DNA of 64,000 nucleotides from Porphyrobacter sp. GA68 (GCF_022605525.1 NZ_JAKQYJ010000003.1:1-64000); one strand, 5' to 3'. Positions 8,898-18,043 are shown, counted from the first letter of the stretch. Notes: generated by a model not told the origin, from the sequence alone. Numbers and translations are program-made.

Positions 8898-10418
8898 GTG
8901 CAGAGCGTCCTCACCCGCGCCAGCACAGCCGATAGCTGGACAACGCTTGCCTCCAACATGCGTTACGAGCCGTTCGGCCCGCTTGCCGCGGCAAGCCTTG
9001 GCAACGGGCTGCGCGTTGCCAATGATTGGGGAAATGACGGGCGGCTCGCCGTTCGGCGGCTGTTCCGTGCGAGCGACAACGTCAACCTGTCGCGCCTTGC
9101 CTACGACTTTGATGCCGACGACAACATCGTCCGCATCCGCGACCTCCTCGATCCTGCCCGCAGCCAGGTTTATGCTTATGACGAGGCAGGACGCATCACC
9201 CGCCTAGACACCGGCTTGGGCGCGGTGCGCCGGGTCGACTACCGCTACGACGCGAATGGCAACCGCCTCGCCCAGGAAAGCCGCGCGCTGCCCGGCGATG
9301 CCGCGCCGCTTGCGACCGACAGCTACAGCTATAACGCCGGCACCAACCGGCTGAGCGAGATCGTCGGACCTGCCGGCGCCCGCACCATAACCTATGACGG
9401 GCGCGGCAACACGGCGGGCGAGCTGCGGCCCGATGGCGTTGCTGTTACGACCAGCTATGACGGCTTTGGCCGGCTCACGGGCTACCAGCGCAGCGATACA
9501 AGCCTCCAGTTCACCTACAATGGCCGCGACGACCGCGTCGCCATGACCCGCGACACCGTGCGCAGCGTGTTCGTCTACGATCCCTCAGGGCGGGTCATCG
9601 GCGAATACGGTCCGGCGGGCGCGGCCGATCCCAAGGCCGAGTTCATCTGGACGCTGCCGGAGGTGAGCGCGGCGGGGACGTTCGGCGGGGACGACGGGCT
9701 TGGCGGCTACCAGCCCCTCGCGGTTGCTGCCATCGGTGCACAGAGCGGGGTCACCGAACTCGCCTGGACCCACGGCAACCACCTAGGTGTGCCGCTGGTG
9801 CACACCGATGCGCAAGGCAATTCGCTCACGGCTGAACTCGAATACCTCGTACCCGGATTCCCTGGACAAAGCCGGGTGCTCTCCGACCTCTACCACAATC
9901 GGCACCGCGACTTCGATCCTACCACCGGACGCTACATCCAGGCCGATCCCATCGGGCTGGCGGGTGGGAGCAACCTGTACCTTTATGCGGGAGGGAATCC
10001 GGTAGGGGCGATTGATCCGCTGGGGTTGTCGGCAGTGGGAGTTGTCGGCAGGATATTAGCGGCTGACATTGTAACACCTGATCCGTTCGATGTAGCTCCT
10101 CTACCAAAGCTAGCAGGGTATGCTTTAGCACTAGCCGGCGCTGCGTGTGTTGATTACGTGCTCAACAACTCAGAAGCGGATGCGGAAGCTAAAGCACCAG
10201 GACAGCCTGGACCAGAAGATGGCTACAAAGCTCCCAAAGGTGGGCCACGAACTGTGAAAGGACCAAAAGGAAAGCGTGGGTGGATAGATGCTGATGGAAA
10301 TGTGTGGGTTCCGACTGGTCCGGCTGGATACCCTGATGCTCATGGCGGCGCTCACTGGGATGTTCAGGGGAAACGAGGCGGGTACCGGAACGTTTACCCA
10401 GGCGGTCGGACAAGATGA
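8898..10418 (+). CDS. Rhs/YD-repeat toxin, 5'-truncated, with C-terminal toxin tip
   Basis: 506 residues of the C-terminal half of an Rhs protein. YD repeats such as YDEAGRITRLDTG run from about residue 90. The Rhs core boundary is at YIQADPIGLAGGSNLYLYAG ending in DPLGLS near residue 373. The last 125 residues are a variable tip. Its end (GGAHWDVQ, GGYRNVYPGGRTR) resembles polymorphic-toxin domains with an HWD motif; I think of toxin type 37, but that is a moderate guess. The frame is open up to the IS5 end at 8887, so the start GTG at 8898 is formal and the N-terminal secretion part is missing. A cognate immunity gene overlaps the stop by four bases. The truncated form may be silent, serving as a toxin/immunity reserve. 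Confidence 0.82.
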   Translation: MQSVLTRASTADSWTTLASNMRYEPFGPLAAASLGNGLRVANDWGNDGRLAVRRLFRASDNVNLSRLAYDFDADDNIVRIRDLLDPARSQVYAYDEAGRITRLDTGLGAVRRVDYRYDANGNRLAQESRALPGDAAPLATDSYSYNAGTNRLSEIVGPAGARTITYDGRGNTAGELRPDGVAVTTSYDGFGRLTGYQRSDTSLQFTYNGRDDRVAMTRDTVRSVFVYDPSGRVIGEYGPAGAADPKAEFIWTLPEVSAAGTFGGDDGLGGYQPLAVAAIGAQSGVTELAWTHGNHLGVPLVHTDAQGNSLTAELEYLVPGFPGQSRVLSDLYHNRHRDFDPTTGRYIQADPIGLAGGSNLYLYAGGNPVGAIDPLGLSAVGVVGRILAADIVTPDPFDVAPLPKLAGYALALAGAACVDYVLNNSEADAEAKAPGQPGPEDGYKAPKGGPRTVKGPKGKRGWIDADGNVWVPTGPAGYPDAHGGAHWDVQGKRGGYRNVYPGGRTR

Positions 10419-10717
10419 TGAATATTGTAGTAGCAAGTCCAACCTTCTTTTCCGATTTAGATGAAAAGATGTTTTTCTGGAGCTTAGCTCAAAATCCGGT
10501 TGTAACCGGCTTTAAAGGAGTAGGTGAAAGCATTGAAGTTCAGATAAACGAAGGTAATTTAGATTTGGAAAGTTTTCTGTCTATTTATGCACTGTTAAAA
10601 AGATACTGTTTAAATTGTAAGATTCTTCAAGATTTCCTAATGCTTATGCGCGAGGATGACGTGCTTTATCTTAAGGATGGTGAAAAGATTTGGTTCGAGG
10701 ATATATTTGCTAATTAA
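10415..10717 (+). CDS. Probable immunity protein for the preceding Rhs toxin tip
   Basis: A 100-residue protein of low GC content, unlike its surroundings, starting with ATG inside the ATGA overlap with the toxin stop. The composition is acidic (SDLDEKMFFW, NEGNLDLESFL, DGEKIWFEDIFAN), with no signal peptide or membrane segment, so it would act in the cytoplasm. I do not recognise a family. The function is inferred from position, coupling and base composition, which are the standard marks of Rhs immunity genes. Confidence 0.65.
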   Translation: MMNIVVASPTFFSDLDEKMFFWSLAQNPVVTGFKGVGESIEVQINEGNLDLESFLSIYALLKRYCLNCKILQDFLMLMREDDVLYLKDGEKIWFEDIFAN

Positions 10718-10746
10718 ATTCCATAGAACTAGAATTTGCAAGTTGT

Positions 10747-11118
10747 TTACCGATCGTCCCGCACCGAAGCTCCCGCGTAAGGATCGAATGCCGAAGGCGG
10801 CAGCTCTTGCCTGGACTCCGGCAGCGTGCGCGGCAGCTCCGCCATGCTTGGCCGCTCCGCTACTCCCACGCCAGCAGTCACAAACGCCCCCGCAATCACC
10901 GGCGCGCCCAGCAGCACAAAACAGCCCAGCACCACCCGCATCCCTTCACGCACCGCCAGCCTGCCGGTAAGCAGCAGCAGGCCCACCACCGCCACCGCCA
11001 GCACGCACAGGCCGCTGGCAAGGCTCCCGGTGAGCAGCGCAGCCAGCCATGAGGCAGCCTCCTGCAGCGGAGCCGCGGCTGCCGGCGCGAACAGCGTATC
11101 GGGCGGGGCGCTGCGCAT
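10747..11118 (-). CDS. virB2: VirB2-like pilin / TrbC-VirB2 family protein
   Basis: A 123-residue protein with two hydrophobic stretches (about residues 24-52 and 64-86) after a short leader, the layout of VirB2/TrbC pilins, plus an unusually long proline-rich tail. It is the last gene of the VirB cluster, 21 bp after virB11, whereas virB2 usually precedes virB3. Assignment rests on size, topology and position; sequence identity to known pilins is not evident by eye. Confidence 0.6.
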   Translation of the reverse strand: MRSAPPDTLFAPAAAAPLQEAASWLAALLTGSLASGLCVLAVAVVGLLLLTGRLAVREGMRVVLGCFVLLGAPVIAGAFVTAGVGVAERPSMAELPRTLPESRQELPPSAFDPYAGASVRDDR

Positions 11119-11139
11119 GGGCTTGCCTCCTGCCCCTTC

Positions 11140-12117
11140 TCAGCCCCGCACCAGCATCTGGGTGACGCGCCGCCTGCCGTCGCGGCGTTCCAGCTGCACG
11201 AACACGTCGATGCTTTGCCGCACATAATGCCGCACGTCCTCGCGCGAGAGCCTGGAGCCCGCCTGCAACACGAGAAGGGCAAGCTGCTCGATGGCGCGCG
11301 CGGGGCTGTCGGCATGCACGGTGGTCATGGAGCCGGGATGGCCGGTGTTAATGGCGCGCAGGAACGTGAGCGCTTCCTGGCCCCTTAGCTCGCCCAGGAT
11401 GATCCGGTCGGGCCGCATCCGTAGGCTTGCGATCAGCAGGTCCTCGGCCGTGACCTGCGCTTCGGCGAGTTGCCCCCGCGCCGCGATCAGCCCGACCGCG
11501 TTGGGATGGCGGAGGCGCAGCTCTTCGGTATCCTCGATGCAGATGAGCCGCTCGTCTTGCGGGATCTCGGCGAGCAGCGCGTTGAGGAACGTCGTCTTGC
11601 CGGTCGAGGTGCCGCCCGCCACCAGGATGTTGGCGCGGCCTCTGACCGCTGCCCGCAGCGCCGCGCCCGCTTCGCGTGCGCCAAGTGAGCGCAGGGGGCG
11701 CTCCTCCTCCAGCCCCTGCCCGCCCGCCTCCAGCCCCGCAAAGGCGTCGCTGTCTTCCCAGTCTGCCAGGCTCAGCTCTGAGGCCACATGGCGGCGGATG
11801 GCGAACGCGTGGCCACTTCTCGTCGCGGGCGGCGCCACCACCTGCACCCGCGCGCCATCGGGGAGGGAGGCGGCGAGCAGCGGCGCTTCGCGGCTAATGC
11901 CTTGCGCGGACAGCGCCGCGATCTGCCGCGCGAGCCGCGCCAGCAGCGCTTCGGTGAGGCTTGGCTCCTGGTAGCACTCGATGCCGCCGCCGAGCCGCTC
12001 CACCCACACCTCGCCCGGGCGGTTGATCCAGAGATCCGTGATGTTCGGCTGCCCGAGCCAGGGGGCGAGCGGCGCGAGGAAGCTGTCGAGGTAGTAGCCC
12101 GCCTCCATGCGTGTCAC
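11140..12117 (-). CDS. virB11: VirB11-family secretion ATPase
   Basis: A 325-residue hexameric ATPase of the VirB11/TrbB type. The N-terminal domain is followed by Walker A GGTSTGKTT near residue 167, the Asp box CIEDTEELR, the Walker B-like RPDRIILGELRGQEA and the His box NTGHPGSMTTVHAD. It powers substrate transfer and pilus assembly at the inner-membrane base of the secretion system. Its start overlaps the virB10 stop by four bases. It is intact. Confidence 0.95.
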   Translation of the reverse strand: MTRMEAGYYLDSFLAPLAPWLGQPNITDLWINRPGEVWVERLGGGIECYQEPSLTEALLARLARQIAALSAQGISREAPLLAASLPDGARVQVVAPPATRSGHAFAIRRHVASELSLADWEDSDAFAGLEAGGQGLEEERPLRSLGAREAGAALRAAVRGRANILVAGGTSTGKTTFLNALLAEIPQDERLICIEDTEELRLRHPNAVGLIAARGQLAEAQVTAEDLLIASLRMRPDRIILGELRGQEALTFLRAINTGHPGSMTTVHADSPARAIEQLALLVLQAGSRLSREDVRHYVRQSIDVFVQLERRDGRRRVTQMLVRG

Positions 12118-13175
12118 CCGCCCACGGCCGAGAAGTCGAGGTCGCGCGCGACGAACACCGACACGCTGGTGCCGTGGCGCACTTTCAGCGTAGGCTGGAT
12201 CTGCTGGTTGTCGGCGACCTGCGGCGCTTGGGGCCGCACCGCGCCCGGCAGCACCACCACGCCGTCGGTTGCCGCGGCGGTCGCCACCCCTACGCCGAGA
12301 TCGAGCGCGGACTGGAGGATGGCGTTGCCGAACCGGGCGAGGAACTTGCTGTCTACCCTGCCGGGGATGCCCGCCCTGCCCAGCGGATCGGAAGCAGGCG
12401 AGTCGAGCGCGATCACCACGCCGTCGGGGCGCATGGCGCGGGTCCAGGTGACCAGCGCCCGGCGCTGGCCCTGGCCGATCGCTTCGTATTCGCCGTAGAG
12501 GCGCGAGCCGCGCGGCAAGAGCACGCGGCTGCCGTCGAACCCATGGACGTCGCGCTGGACCAGCGCGCGCACCCCGCCCGCCTGCGTGCTGTCGATCGCG
12601 GTCTCGAGCACGGCGGGGATCACCGTGCCCTTGGGGATGGTCAGCGCCGGGTTGGCGAACGGCCGTGCCAGCACGCGCTCGCCGTCCGCTTCTGTCGCCT
12701 GCTGCTGCGGCAGCGGCGGGCGGTTCCCCTCCTCGATGAGCCCGGGCCTGAACGGCGGCGGGTCGTAGCGCGCCTGGGGCGGAACATAGGCCGGAGCTGA
12801 CGGGCCGGCATCGCGCACCGGCTGCGGCGGGAGCGGCGCTGATGGGACAGTGCGCACCGGCACTGCAGCGGGTGCGGGCAGGAACCGCTGGTCGGCGGGC
12901 GCCGGTGGCAAAAACCCGCGGGCGCCCGCGCCCGTGAACTCGCCCGGCACCTGGAGCGGCGGCGGGGAGGCGATCCGCGCGCCTCCCCCGCCGATGCCGC
13001 TGGTCGCCGGCACGCTTGCCTCCTCGCGGCTGCTGGCGAGCGCCGCGAACAGGCCGATGCCGCCGGCAAGCAGGATGGCGAGGAAGACGTAAAGCCCCAC
13101 ATCGCGGCCCGGCGGCGGGGCGACCAGCGGCAGGCCGTCATCGGGCTGCGGCGCGGGCGGCGCAGCGGTGCTCAT
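12114..13175 (-). CDS. virB10: VirB10-family channel protein
   Basis: A 353-residue protein with a short cytoplasmic N-terminus, one transmembrane helix (about residues 26-46, GLYVFLAILLAGGIGLFAAL), a long proline-rich periplasmic linker, and the C-terminal TrbI/VirB10 domain with the blocks TIPKGTVIPAVLETAIDS, RVLLPRGSRLYGEY and the late GAVRPQAPQV region. VirB10 spans both membranes and gates the outer-membrane pore. It overlaps its neighbours by four bases on each side. Confidence 0.95.
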   Translation of the reverse strand: MSTAAPPAPQPDDGLPLVAPPPGRDVGLYVFLAILLAGGIGLFAALASSREEASVPATSGIGGGGARIASPPPLQVPGEFTGAGARGFLPPAPADQRFLPAPAAVPVRTVPSAPLPPQPVRDAGPSAPAYVPPQARYDPPPFRPGLIEEGNRPPLPQQQATEADGERVLARPFANPALTIPKGTVIPAVLETAIDSTQAGGVRALVQRDVHGFDGSRVLLPRGSRLYGEYEAIGQGQRRALVTWTRAMRPDGVVIALDSPASDPLGRAGIPGRVDSKFLARFGNAILQSALDLGVGVATAAATDGVVVLPGAVRPQAPQVADNQQIQPTLKVRHGTSVSVFVARDLDFSAVGG

Positions 13176-13645
13176 GGCTCTACCGGCTCGTCGGCGCGCC
13201 GGGCGGTCGCGCGCGCCTCGTCGATGCGGAACACGAGGCGCTCGTACACCCTGTCGATCACGTAAGCCTCGCCCCGCATATAGCCGTTCACCACCTCCTC
13301 ATCGCCGGTGGGGCCGATGGCGAACACGGCGGGGAGCGCCTGATCTGGCGGGAACAGGATGGCGGTCTGGCGGCCGTTGTCAGTCACTTGCGCGGGCCGC
13401 ACCGCGCGGTCGCCGCCGATGCGATAGAGCCAGCGCGGCTCGCCCGGCAGGCCGGGGAGCGGCAGGGGTGGCCCGAGCGGCGGCATGCCGGGTTGCGGCG
13501 CGGGATAGCCGGTGAGCTCTGGCTGTGCTGGCCCGCCTGCCGGACGGCCCGCGCAGCCCGCCAGTAGCAAGCCAAGCGCCAGCAGCACCGGTGTTGCGGC
13601 CTCTGGCCAGAGCGCGCGCCCTCCCCTGCCCGCTCGCCCGGTCAC
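13172..13645 (-). CDS. virB9: Short lipoprotein form of VirB9 (C-terminal domain only)
   Basis: 157 residues, against roughly 250-300 for typical VirB9. The N-terminus is a lipoprotein signal with lipobox LLLAGC (Cys at about residue 31), then a proline-rich linker, then only the VirB9 C-terminal domain: RWLYRIGGDRAVRPAQVTDN, TAILFPPDQALPAVFAIG and EEVVNGYMRGEAYVIDRVYE. In usual systems lipoprotein VirB7 binds this VirB9 domain and anchors it at the outer membrane. No separate virB7 is seen here, so this protein may combine both roles. Four-base overlaps on both sides support the gene limits. Confidence 0.82.
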   Translation of the reverse strand: MTGRAGRGGRALWPEAATPVLLALGLLLAGCAGRPAGGPAQPELTGYPAPQPGMPPLGPPLPLPGLPGEPRWLYRIGGDRAVRPAQVTDNGRQTAILFPPDQALPAVFAIGPTGDEEVVNGYMRGEAYVIDRVYERLVFRIDEARATARRADEPVEP

Positions 13646-14448
13646 TGCGCACCCTGCGGCGGCACCGCCGTCTGCGGCGCTGCGGCAGGAGAACCCAATG
13701 TGTCAGGCGCAGCCACCACCGGGTCGCCGGGCACCTGTGCCACCGGCACTTCCGGCAGCGTCTCGGGATCGGTGCGGTAGCGGGTCACCTGGAACCCCAG
13801 GGGATTGAGGAGCCGGTCGGCCGCGCTCATCTGCGCGTCCGAATAGCGCCAGTCGATCACCGCCGCCCAGTTCTCAATGAGGGTCGGCACGCCGGAGCGG
13901 TCGGCGCGCGTGGTGGTGTAGCGCACCAGCGAGCGGCCCGGCGCCAGCGAGGAGACACTCCTCACCTCCACCGAGACGGTGGAGCCGGGCGCCAGCACGG
14001 CGAACGGATTGCCGGGCGCGTTGGGGCGCATCTGCTGAAGGTAGCGCGTGCGCGCTTCGTCGGCCGAGAACAGCGCCACCTTGCGGTAGTCGGCGGCCAG
14101 GTCGTCGGCGTCGAACCCCTCGCGCGCGATCACATATTGGACGAGGAACGAGCGGGTGAGCGCGGCGTCGGCATCCACCACCTGCGGCTCCAAGGGCTCC
14201 AGTGCTTCCACATAGCCGGTCTGCCGGTCGACCAGGAGGGTGTAGGGCACGGTCGCCTTCAAGGGTAGCAGGATGACCAGCGCGATCGCGAGCAGCAGCG
14301 CCACCGCCGCCGCGACGCTCGCGACGATCCAGGCGATGCGGCGCGAGCGCTCGAGATCGTGGGTGACCGAGCGGGTCCAGCTGTCGGCGATGGCAGTGCC
14401 ATCCTCCATCCCGTAATCAGCCACGTTGAACTCCGCCTTCGCGTTCAT
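13642..14448 (-). CDS. virB8: VirB8-family assembly protein
   Basis: A 268-residue bitopic inner-membrane protein. A short N-terminal tail containing SWTRSVTHDLERSRR is followed by one membrane helix (about residues 37-60) and the NTF2-like periplasmic domain (LLVDRQTGYVE, FLVQYVIAREGFDADD, FQVTRYRTDPETLP). VirB8 nucleates the inner-membrane complex together with VirB6 and VirB10. The proline/alanine-rich tail is an extension beyond the usual domain end. Four-base overlaps join it to virB6 and virB9. Confidence 0.93.
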   Translation of the reverse strand: MNAKAEFNVADYGMEDGTAIADSWTRSVTHDLERSRRIAWIVASVAAAVALLLAIALVILLPLKATVPYTLLVDRQTGYVEALEPLEPQVVDADAALTRSFLVQYVIAREGFDADDLAADYRKVALFSADEARTRYLQQMRPNAPGNPFAVLAPGSTVSVEVRSVSSLAPGRSLVRYTTTRADRSGVPTLIENWAAVIDWRYSDAQMSAADRLLNPLGFQVTRYRTDPETLPEVPVAQVPGDPVVAAPDTLGSPAAAPQTAVPPQGAQ

Positions 14449-15659
14449 GGCCGCGCGTCCCGCGCCCTGGCGGTCTGCGAGCCGCGGATCGCCGAGCGCC
14501 GCCAGGAACGGCCCAGAGGTTCGGGACCGGCGGCAAGGCTGGCGGGCATGGTGCTGCCGGGCGCGCTGCCGCTGCTGCCTCCGCTCGGCTGCCCAAGCCG
14601 ATAGGCGTAGCTGGTGCGCCCGCCAGCGCCCTCTTCATAGCGCAGCTGAGTTTCGACGCTCTGCACGATGCGCGCGGCCCGCGTGGGCAGCTCGATCACC
14701 TGCGCAGGCGCAGGGCTCGGCGCGCCGCGCTGGTCGATGACGCTGCGGCTCTCGCGCTCCCACCGCGGGACGGTCACCCACCCCCTGGTGAACGCCACGC
14801 GGGCAAGCCACGCCACCGTCCCGAACTTCGCCAGCGCGAATGCGAGCGTCAGCGCGAACAGCTCGGTCGGCGCGGCCGGGGTCGCATAGCCGAGGCTCCG
14901 GACCCGCAGCGCATCCTCCAGCCAGGGGATCAGCACGGCGGCTTCGACCGCCAGCACCAGGCTCACCCCCACCGTGCCGATGAGCGCGAGCACCAGACCT
15001 CTGAGCCATCCTGCAAACAGCCCGCGAGTGGCCTCGAACAGCAGGAGCCCGGCGGCGAGCGGCGCGAGCGCCAGGAGCAGCCCGCCGGTGAGGCGCAGCA
15101 GCGCGAGCGAACCGACGATACCGGCCAGCCACACGAGCCGCGCGGAGCCGAACGTGCTCTCGTCTTCAAGCGCGCTGGCGCGGAACGTGCCGCCGGGATC
15201 CTCGGCGTTCACGAACGCGCCCGTCTGCCGTCCGGTGCCGGCCTCCGTCAGCCGCAGCATGGCATCGTCGGCATATTGCAGCTGCGCCAAGAGGCTGCCG
15301 CGCGCCTCGCCTGTGACCGGCGCGCTGAGCGCGGTGGCGAGCTCGCCGGGACCGTCAAGCACGACGTCGTGCAGCAGCGTGCGGAACGCGGGCCAGGAGA
15401 GCGCGAGTGTCAAGACAATGCCGATCTTGAGCACCTCGGTGACGATCTCGCGCGCGCCGGGCGCCGGCCCGAAGAGGAGGCGGATGCCGAAGAGCGCCAC
15501 GAAGATGGTGAGGAGGCTCGCCAGCACGGCTGTGGCAAGCGCGCCGGGCTGCGCCAGCGCTTCCCAGCCCAGGCTGCCCACGGTCCGCGCCTGGCAGTCG
15601 ATGTTCGCCACCACGCGGGTAAGAAAGGCCTCGCCGGTAAGGACCGCGGGACAGGCCAT
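14445..15659 (-). CDS. virB6: VirB6/TrbL-family polytopic membrane protein
   Basis: About 404 residues starting MACPAVLTGEAFLTRVV. That ATG overlaps the virB4 stop by one base; an upstream extension of the frame is only the antisense of virB4. Several long hydrophobic segments follow, for example ALATAVLASLLTIFVALFGI, IVGSLALLRLTGGLLLALAP and VLALIGTVGVSLVLAVEAAV, then a hydrophilic C-terminal tail with GGRTSYAYRLGQPSG. VirB6 forms part of the inner-membrane channel. Assignment follows from topology and its place between virB4 and virB8. Confidence 0.85.
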   Translation of the reverse strand: MACPAVLTGEAFLTRVVANIDCQARTVGSLGWEALAQPGALATAVLASLLTIFVALFGIRLLFGPAPGAREIVTEVLKIGIVLTLALSWPAFRTLLHDVVLDGPGELATALSAPVTGEARGSLLAQLQYADDAMLRLTEAGTGRQTGAFVNAEDPGGTFRASALEDESTFGSARLVWLAGIVGSLALLRLTGGLLLALAPLAAGLLLFEATRGLFAGWLRGLVLALIGTVGVSLVLAVEAAVLIPWLEDALRVRSLGYATPAAPTELFALTLAFALAKFGTVAWLARVAFTRGWVTVPRWERESRSVIDQRGAPSPAPAQVIELPTRAARIVQSVETQLRYEEGAGGRTSYAYRLGQPSGGSSGSAPGSTMPASLAAGPEPLGRSWRRSAIRGSQTARARDARP

Positions 15660-18043
15660 CAGGCGGCGCGCTCCAGCAAGGGTCCGAGCCAGGCAGCGGG
15701 CGCCGCATCGCCCGTCTCCGCCACCAGCTCGTCGAACAGGCGCACGGTGCTCTCGCGGCCCGACAGGATGGTGAGGAGCTCGCGCTCGCCGGTGAGGTCG
15801 AGCCGGGCGACCACGGAGTCGTTCCCGTGCCGGATGAGGAAGCAGTGCGCGCTGTCCGGCAATGTCCTGACCAGCTCGAACTCGTGCGGCGACAGGCCAA
15901 AGCCGTTGATGTAGTCCTCCGCGCGCGCCTTGGAGTTGACGGTAAAGATCTGGGTTGCCGCCTGCTCGATGATGGCCGAGGCGATCTGCGAGTCGAGCGC
16001 ATCCTGCGCCGACTGGGTCGCGAACCCGACGATGCCGTTCCTCTTGCGGATGGTCTTTTCCCAGTCCTTGATCCGGCGCACGAAGACAGGATCGTCCAAT
16101 GCCTTCCAGCCCTCGTCGACCACGATGATGGCAGGTGAGCCGTCGAGCCGCTCCTCCACCCGGTGGAAGAAGTAGAGGAGCGCCGGGGTTCTGAGCTGCG
16201 GATCGTCGAGCAGCGCGGTCATGTCGAACCCGACCGTCTGCGCGGCAAGGTCGGTCGTGTCCTCCGCATTGTCGAACAGCCAGGCCCGCTCGCCAGAGCC
16301 CCACCAGGGGCGGAGGCGCTGGTAGAGGTCGCCCGCTTTAGGCCGATCATGGCCGCGGAAGAGCTCGGCGAGGTGGCGGAGGCGCCGGCGCGGCGGGGGG
16401 CTGAGGAAATTGGCCTCGAGCGCATCGGCCACCAGCTCCGCTTCGCCCGCATCGAGCCCGCCCGCGAGCAGCCCCAGCCACTCGTGGAGGAACTGGCGGT
16501 TCGCCGGCGTGTCCTCCAGCTGCAAGGGGTTGAGCCCTGCCGGGCTGCCGGGGCGCAAGCGGTCGTACGAGCCGCCGATCGCGCGGATGAAGAGCTCGGC
16601 GCCCCGGTCCTTGTCGAAGAACACGATGCGCGGTTGAAAGCGCCGCGCCTGCGCCAAGAGGAAGTTCAGGATCACCGTCTTGCCCGACCCAGAGGGTCCG
16701 ATAACGGTGAAGTTGCCCAGATCGCGCGCGTGGAAGTTGAAGAAGTAGGGTCCGGCGGCTGTGGTCTCCAGGAGGCTCACCGCCGCGCCCCAGTGATTGC
16801 CGCTCGCCCGTCCTACAGGGAAGTTGTGCAGGGAGGCGAGCCCGGCGAAGTTGGTGGTCGAGACAAGCCCACGCCTGGCGATATAGCGGAAGTTGCCGGG
16901 GAACTGCGCCCAGAACGCCGGCTCCAAGGCGATGTCTTCCCTGACCGCCGTGATGCCGAGATCTGCCAGCAGCGCTGTCACCTCGGCGGTGCCAGTGTCG
17001 AGCGCCTCCAGGCTCTCGGCATGGAGCGCGATGGTGGTGTGGTGCTCGCCAAAGCCAGCGCGCCCCGCGGCCACCTCGTCCTTGGCGACGCTGAGCTCGT
17101 CGCGCAAGGACACCGCCTCGTCCTCGGCCGCCCGCATGCGGCGCAGGGAGAGGTTCATGGAGGATAGGGCGCGGGCGCGCTCGACGAACGCGAAGGACTG
17201 GGTGACGGTGAGCTCGAAGGGCAGGCGGTAGAGCTCGTCGAACATGCCCGGCATGGTGCGGTTGGGGTAATCCTTGATCGAGACGAGCGCCTGGAACCGA
17301 CGCGGCTCATTCCCAGCGGGCGCGAGCTCCACCGCGTTGCGGCCGAAGGAGGCGCGCCGCGCCGCCAGGTGGTGGCCGAGATCGCCATGCGGCAGCGCGA
17401 TGGGGTGCATCGTGCCGTTCAAGAGCCAGGCGAGGAACTCCGCCGGTTCGGAGTGGAGCGCGCCGCTTTCCTCGTAGAGCGACAGGCGGCGCGGGGCATA
17501 GGCGCCCAATGCGGCGAGCAGCGCTTCTGTTGCGTTATCGAGCGCGCGGCGTTCGCCTGCCAAGGTCTCACCATGAGCTGCGCCGCTCCCTGAGCGGGCG
17601 AAGCCGCGGCGCAGCCGGTCGGCCAAGCCTATGCGGCCCTCCAGCGGGCGGCGCACCAATGTGAGGAACAGGTCGTTGACGAACAGCTGCTTGGACAGGA
17701 GGCGCTCCCGCCAGCGCGCGTCCAGGCGGTGGGAGAAGTCGTCGGGGAAGGTTGCGGGCAGCGCGCCTTCCGCGCGGCGCCGCACTACGTGGTGCCACAG
17801 GGCGTAGCGCGGCGAGCCGACGGCGCGCAGCATCGCGTCGCGCAGCTCCGTGCGGTAATTGAGCTCGGCGCTGTCGGCGGTCTCGAACAGGAAGCCCCCA
17901 AAACGGATGGTTTGCAACAATCGCCCGTCGCGCAGCTGCACGGTGTGAGGGTCAAGATGCCGGGCATAGGGCAGGTGCGCGCCCGCCGAGGTCTCGCGGG
18001 CGATGGTGCGCGGATCGCTGGTCAGGGGCGGTAGGAGTTGCAT
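15659..18043 (-). CDS. virB4: VirB4-family ATPase
   Basis: A 794-residue ATPase, full family length, counted from MQLLPPLTSDPRTIARE. The longer upstream frame overlaps virB3 and was not used. The N-terminal CagE/TrbE/VirB domain is followed by Walker A GPSGSGKTVILN near residue 449 and Walker B AIIVVDEGWKALDD. The late conserved NSKARAEDYINGFGLS block is also present. VirB4 energises pilus assembly and substrate transfer at the inner membrane. It overlaps the virB3 end by about 22 bases. Confidence 0.95.
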   Translation of the reverse strand: MQLLPPLTSDPRTIARETSAGAHLPYARHLDPHTVQLRDGRLLQTIRFGGFLFETADSAELNYRTELRDAMLRAVGSPRYALWHHVVRRRAEGALPATFPDDFSHRLDARWRERLLSKQLFVNDLFLTLVRRPLEGRIGLADRLRRGFARSGSGAAHGETLAGERRALDNATEALLAALGAYAPRRLSLYEESGALHSEPAEFLAWLLNGTMHPIALPHGDLGHHLAARRASFGRNAVELAPAGNEPRRFQALVSIKDYPNRTMPGMFDELYRLPFELTVTQSFAFVERARALSSMNLSLRRMRAAEDEAVSLRDELSVAKDEVAAGRAGFGEHHTTIALHAESLEALDTGTAEVTALLADLGITAVREDIALEPAFWAQFPGNFRYIARRGLVSTTNFAGLASLHNFPVGRASGNHWGAAVSLLETTAAGPYFFNFHARDLGNFTVIGPSGSGKTVILNFLLAQARRFQPRIVFFDKDRGAELFIRAIGGSYDRLRPGSPAGLNPLQLEDTPANRQFLHEWLGLLAGGLDAGEAELVADALEANFLSPPPRRRLRHLAELFRGHDRPKAGDLYQRLRPWWGSGERAWLFDNAEDTTDLAAQTVGFDMTALLDDPQLRTPALLYFFHRVEERLDGSPAIIVVDEGWKALDDPVFVRRIKDWEKTIRKRNGIVGFATQSAQDALDSQIASAIIEQAATQIFTVNSKARAEDYINGFGLSPHEFELVRTLPDSAHCFLIRHGNDSVVARLDLTGERELLTILSGRESTVRLFDELVAETGDAAPAAWLGPLLERAA

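Noticed and set aside
14445-16304. 619-residue reading of VirB6
   Set aside because: The first 215 residues are an out-of-frame reading of virB4. The ATG at 15659, coupled to the virB4 stop, gives a normal VirB6.
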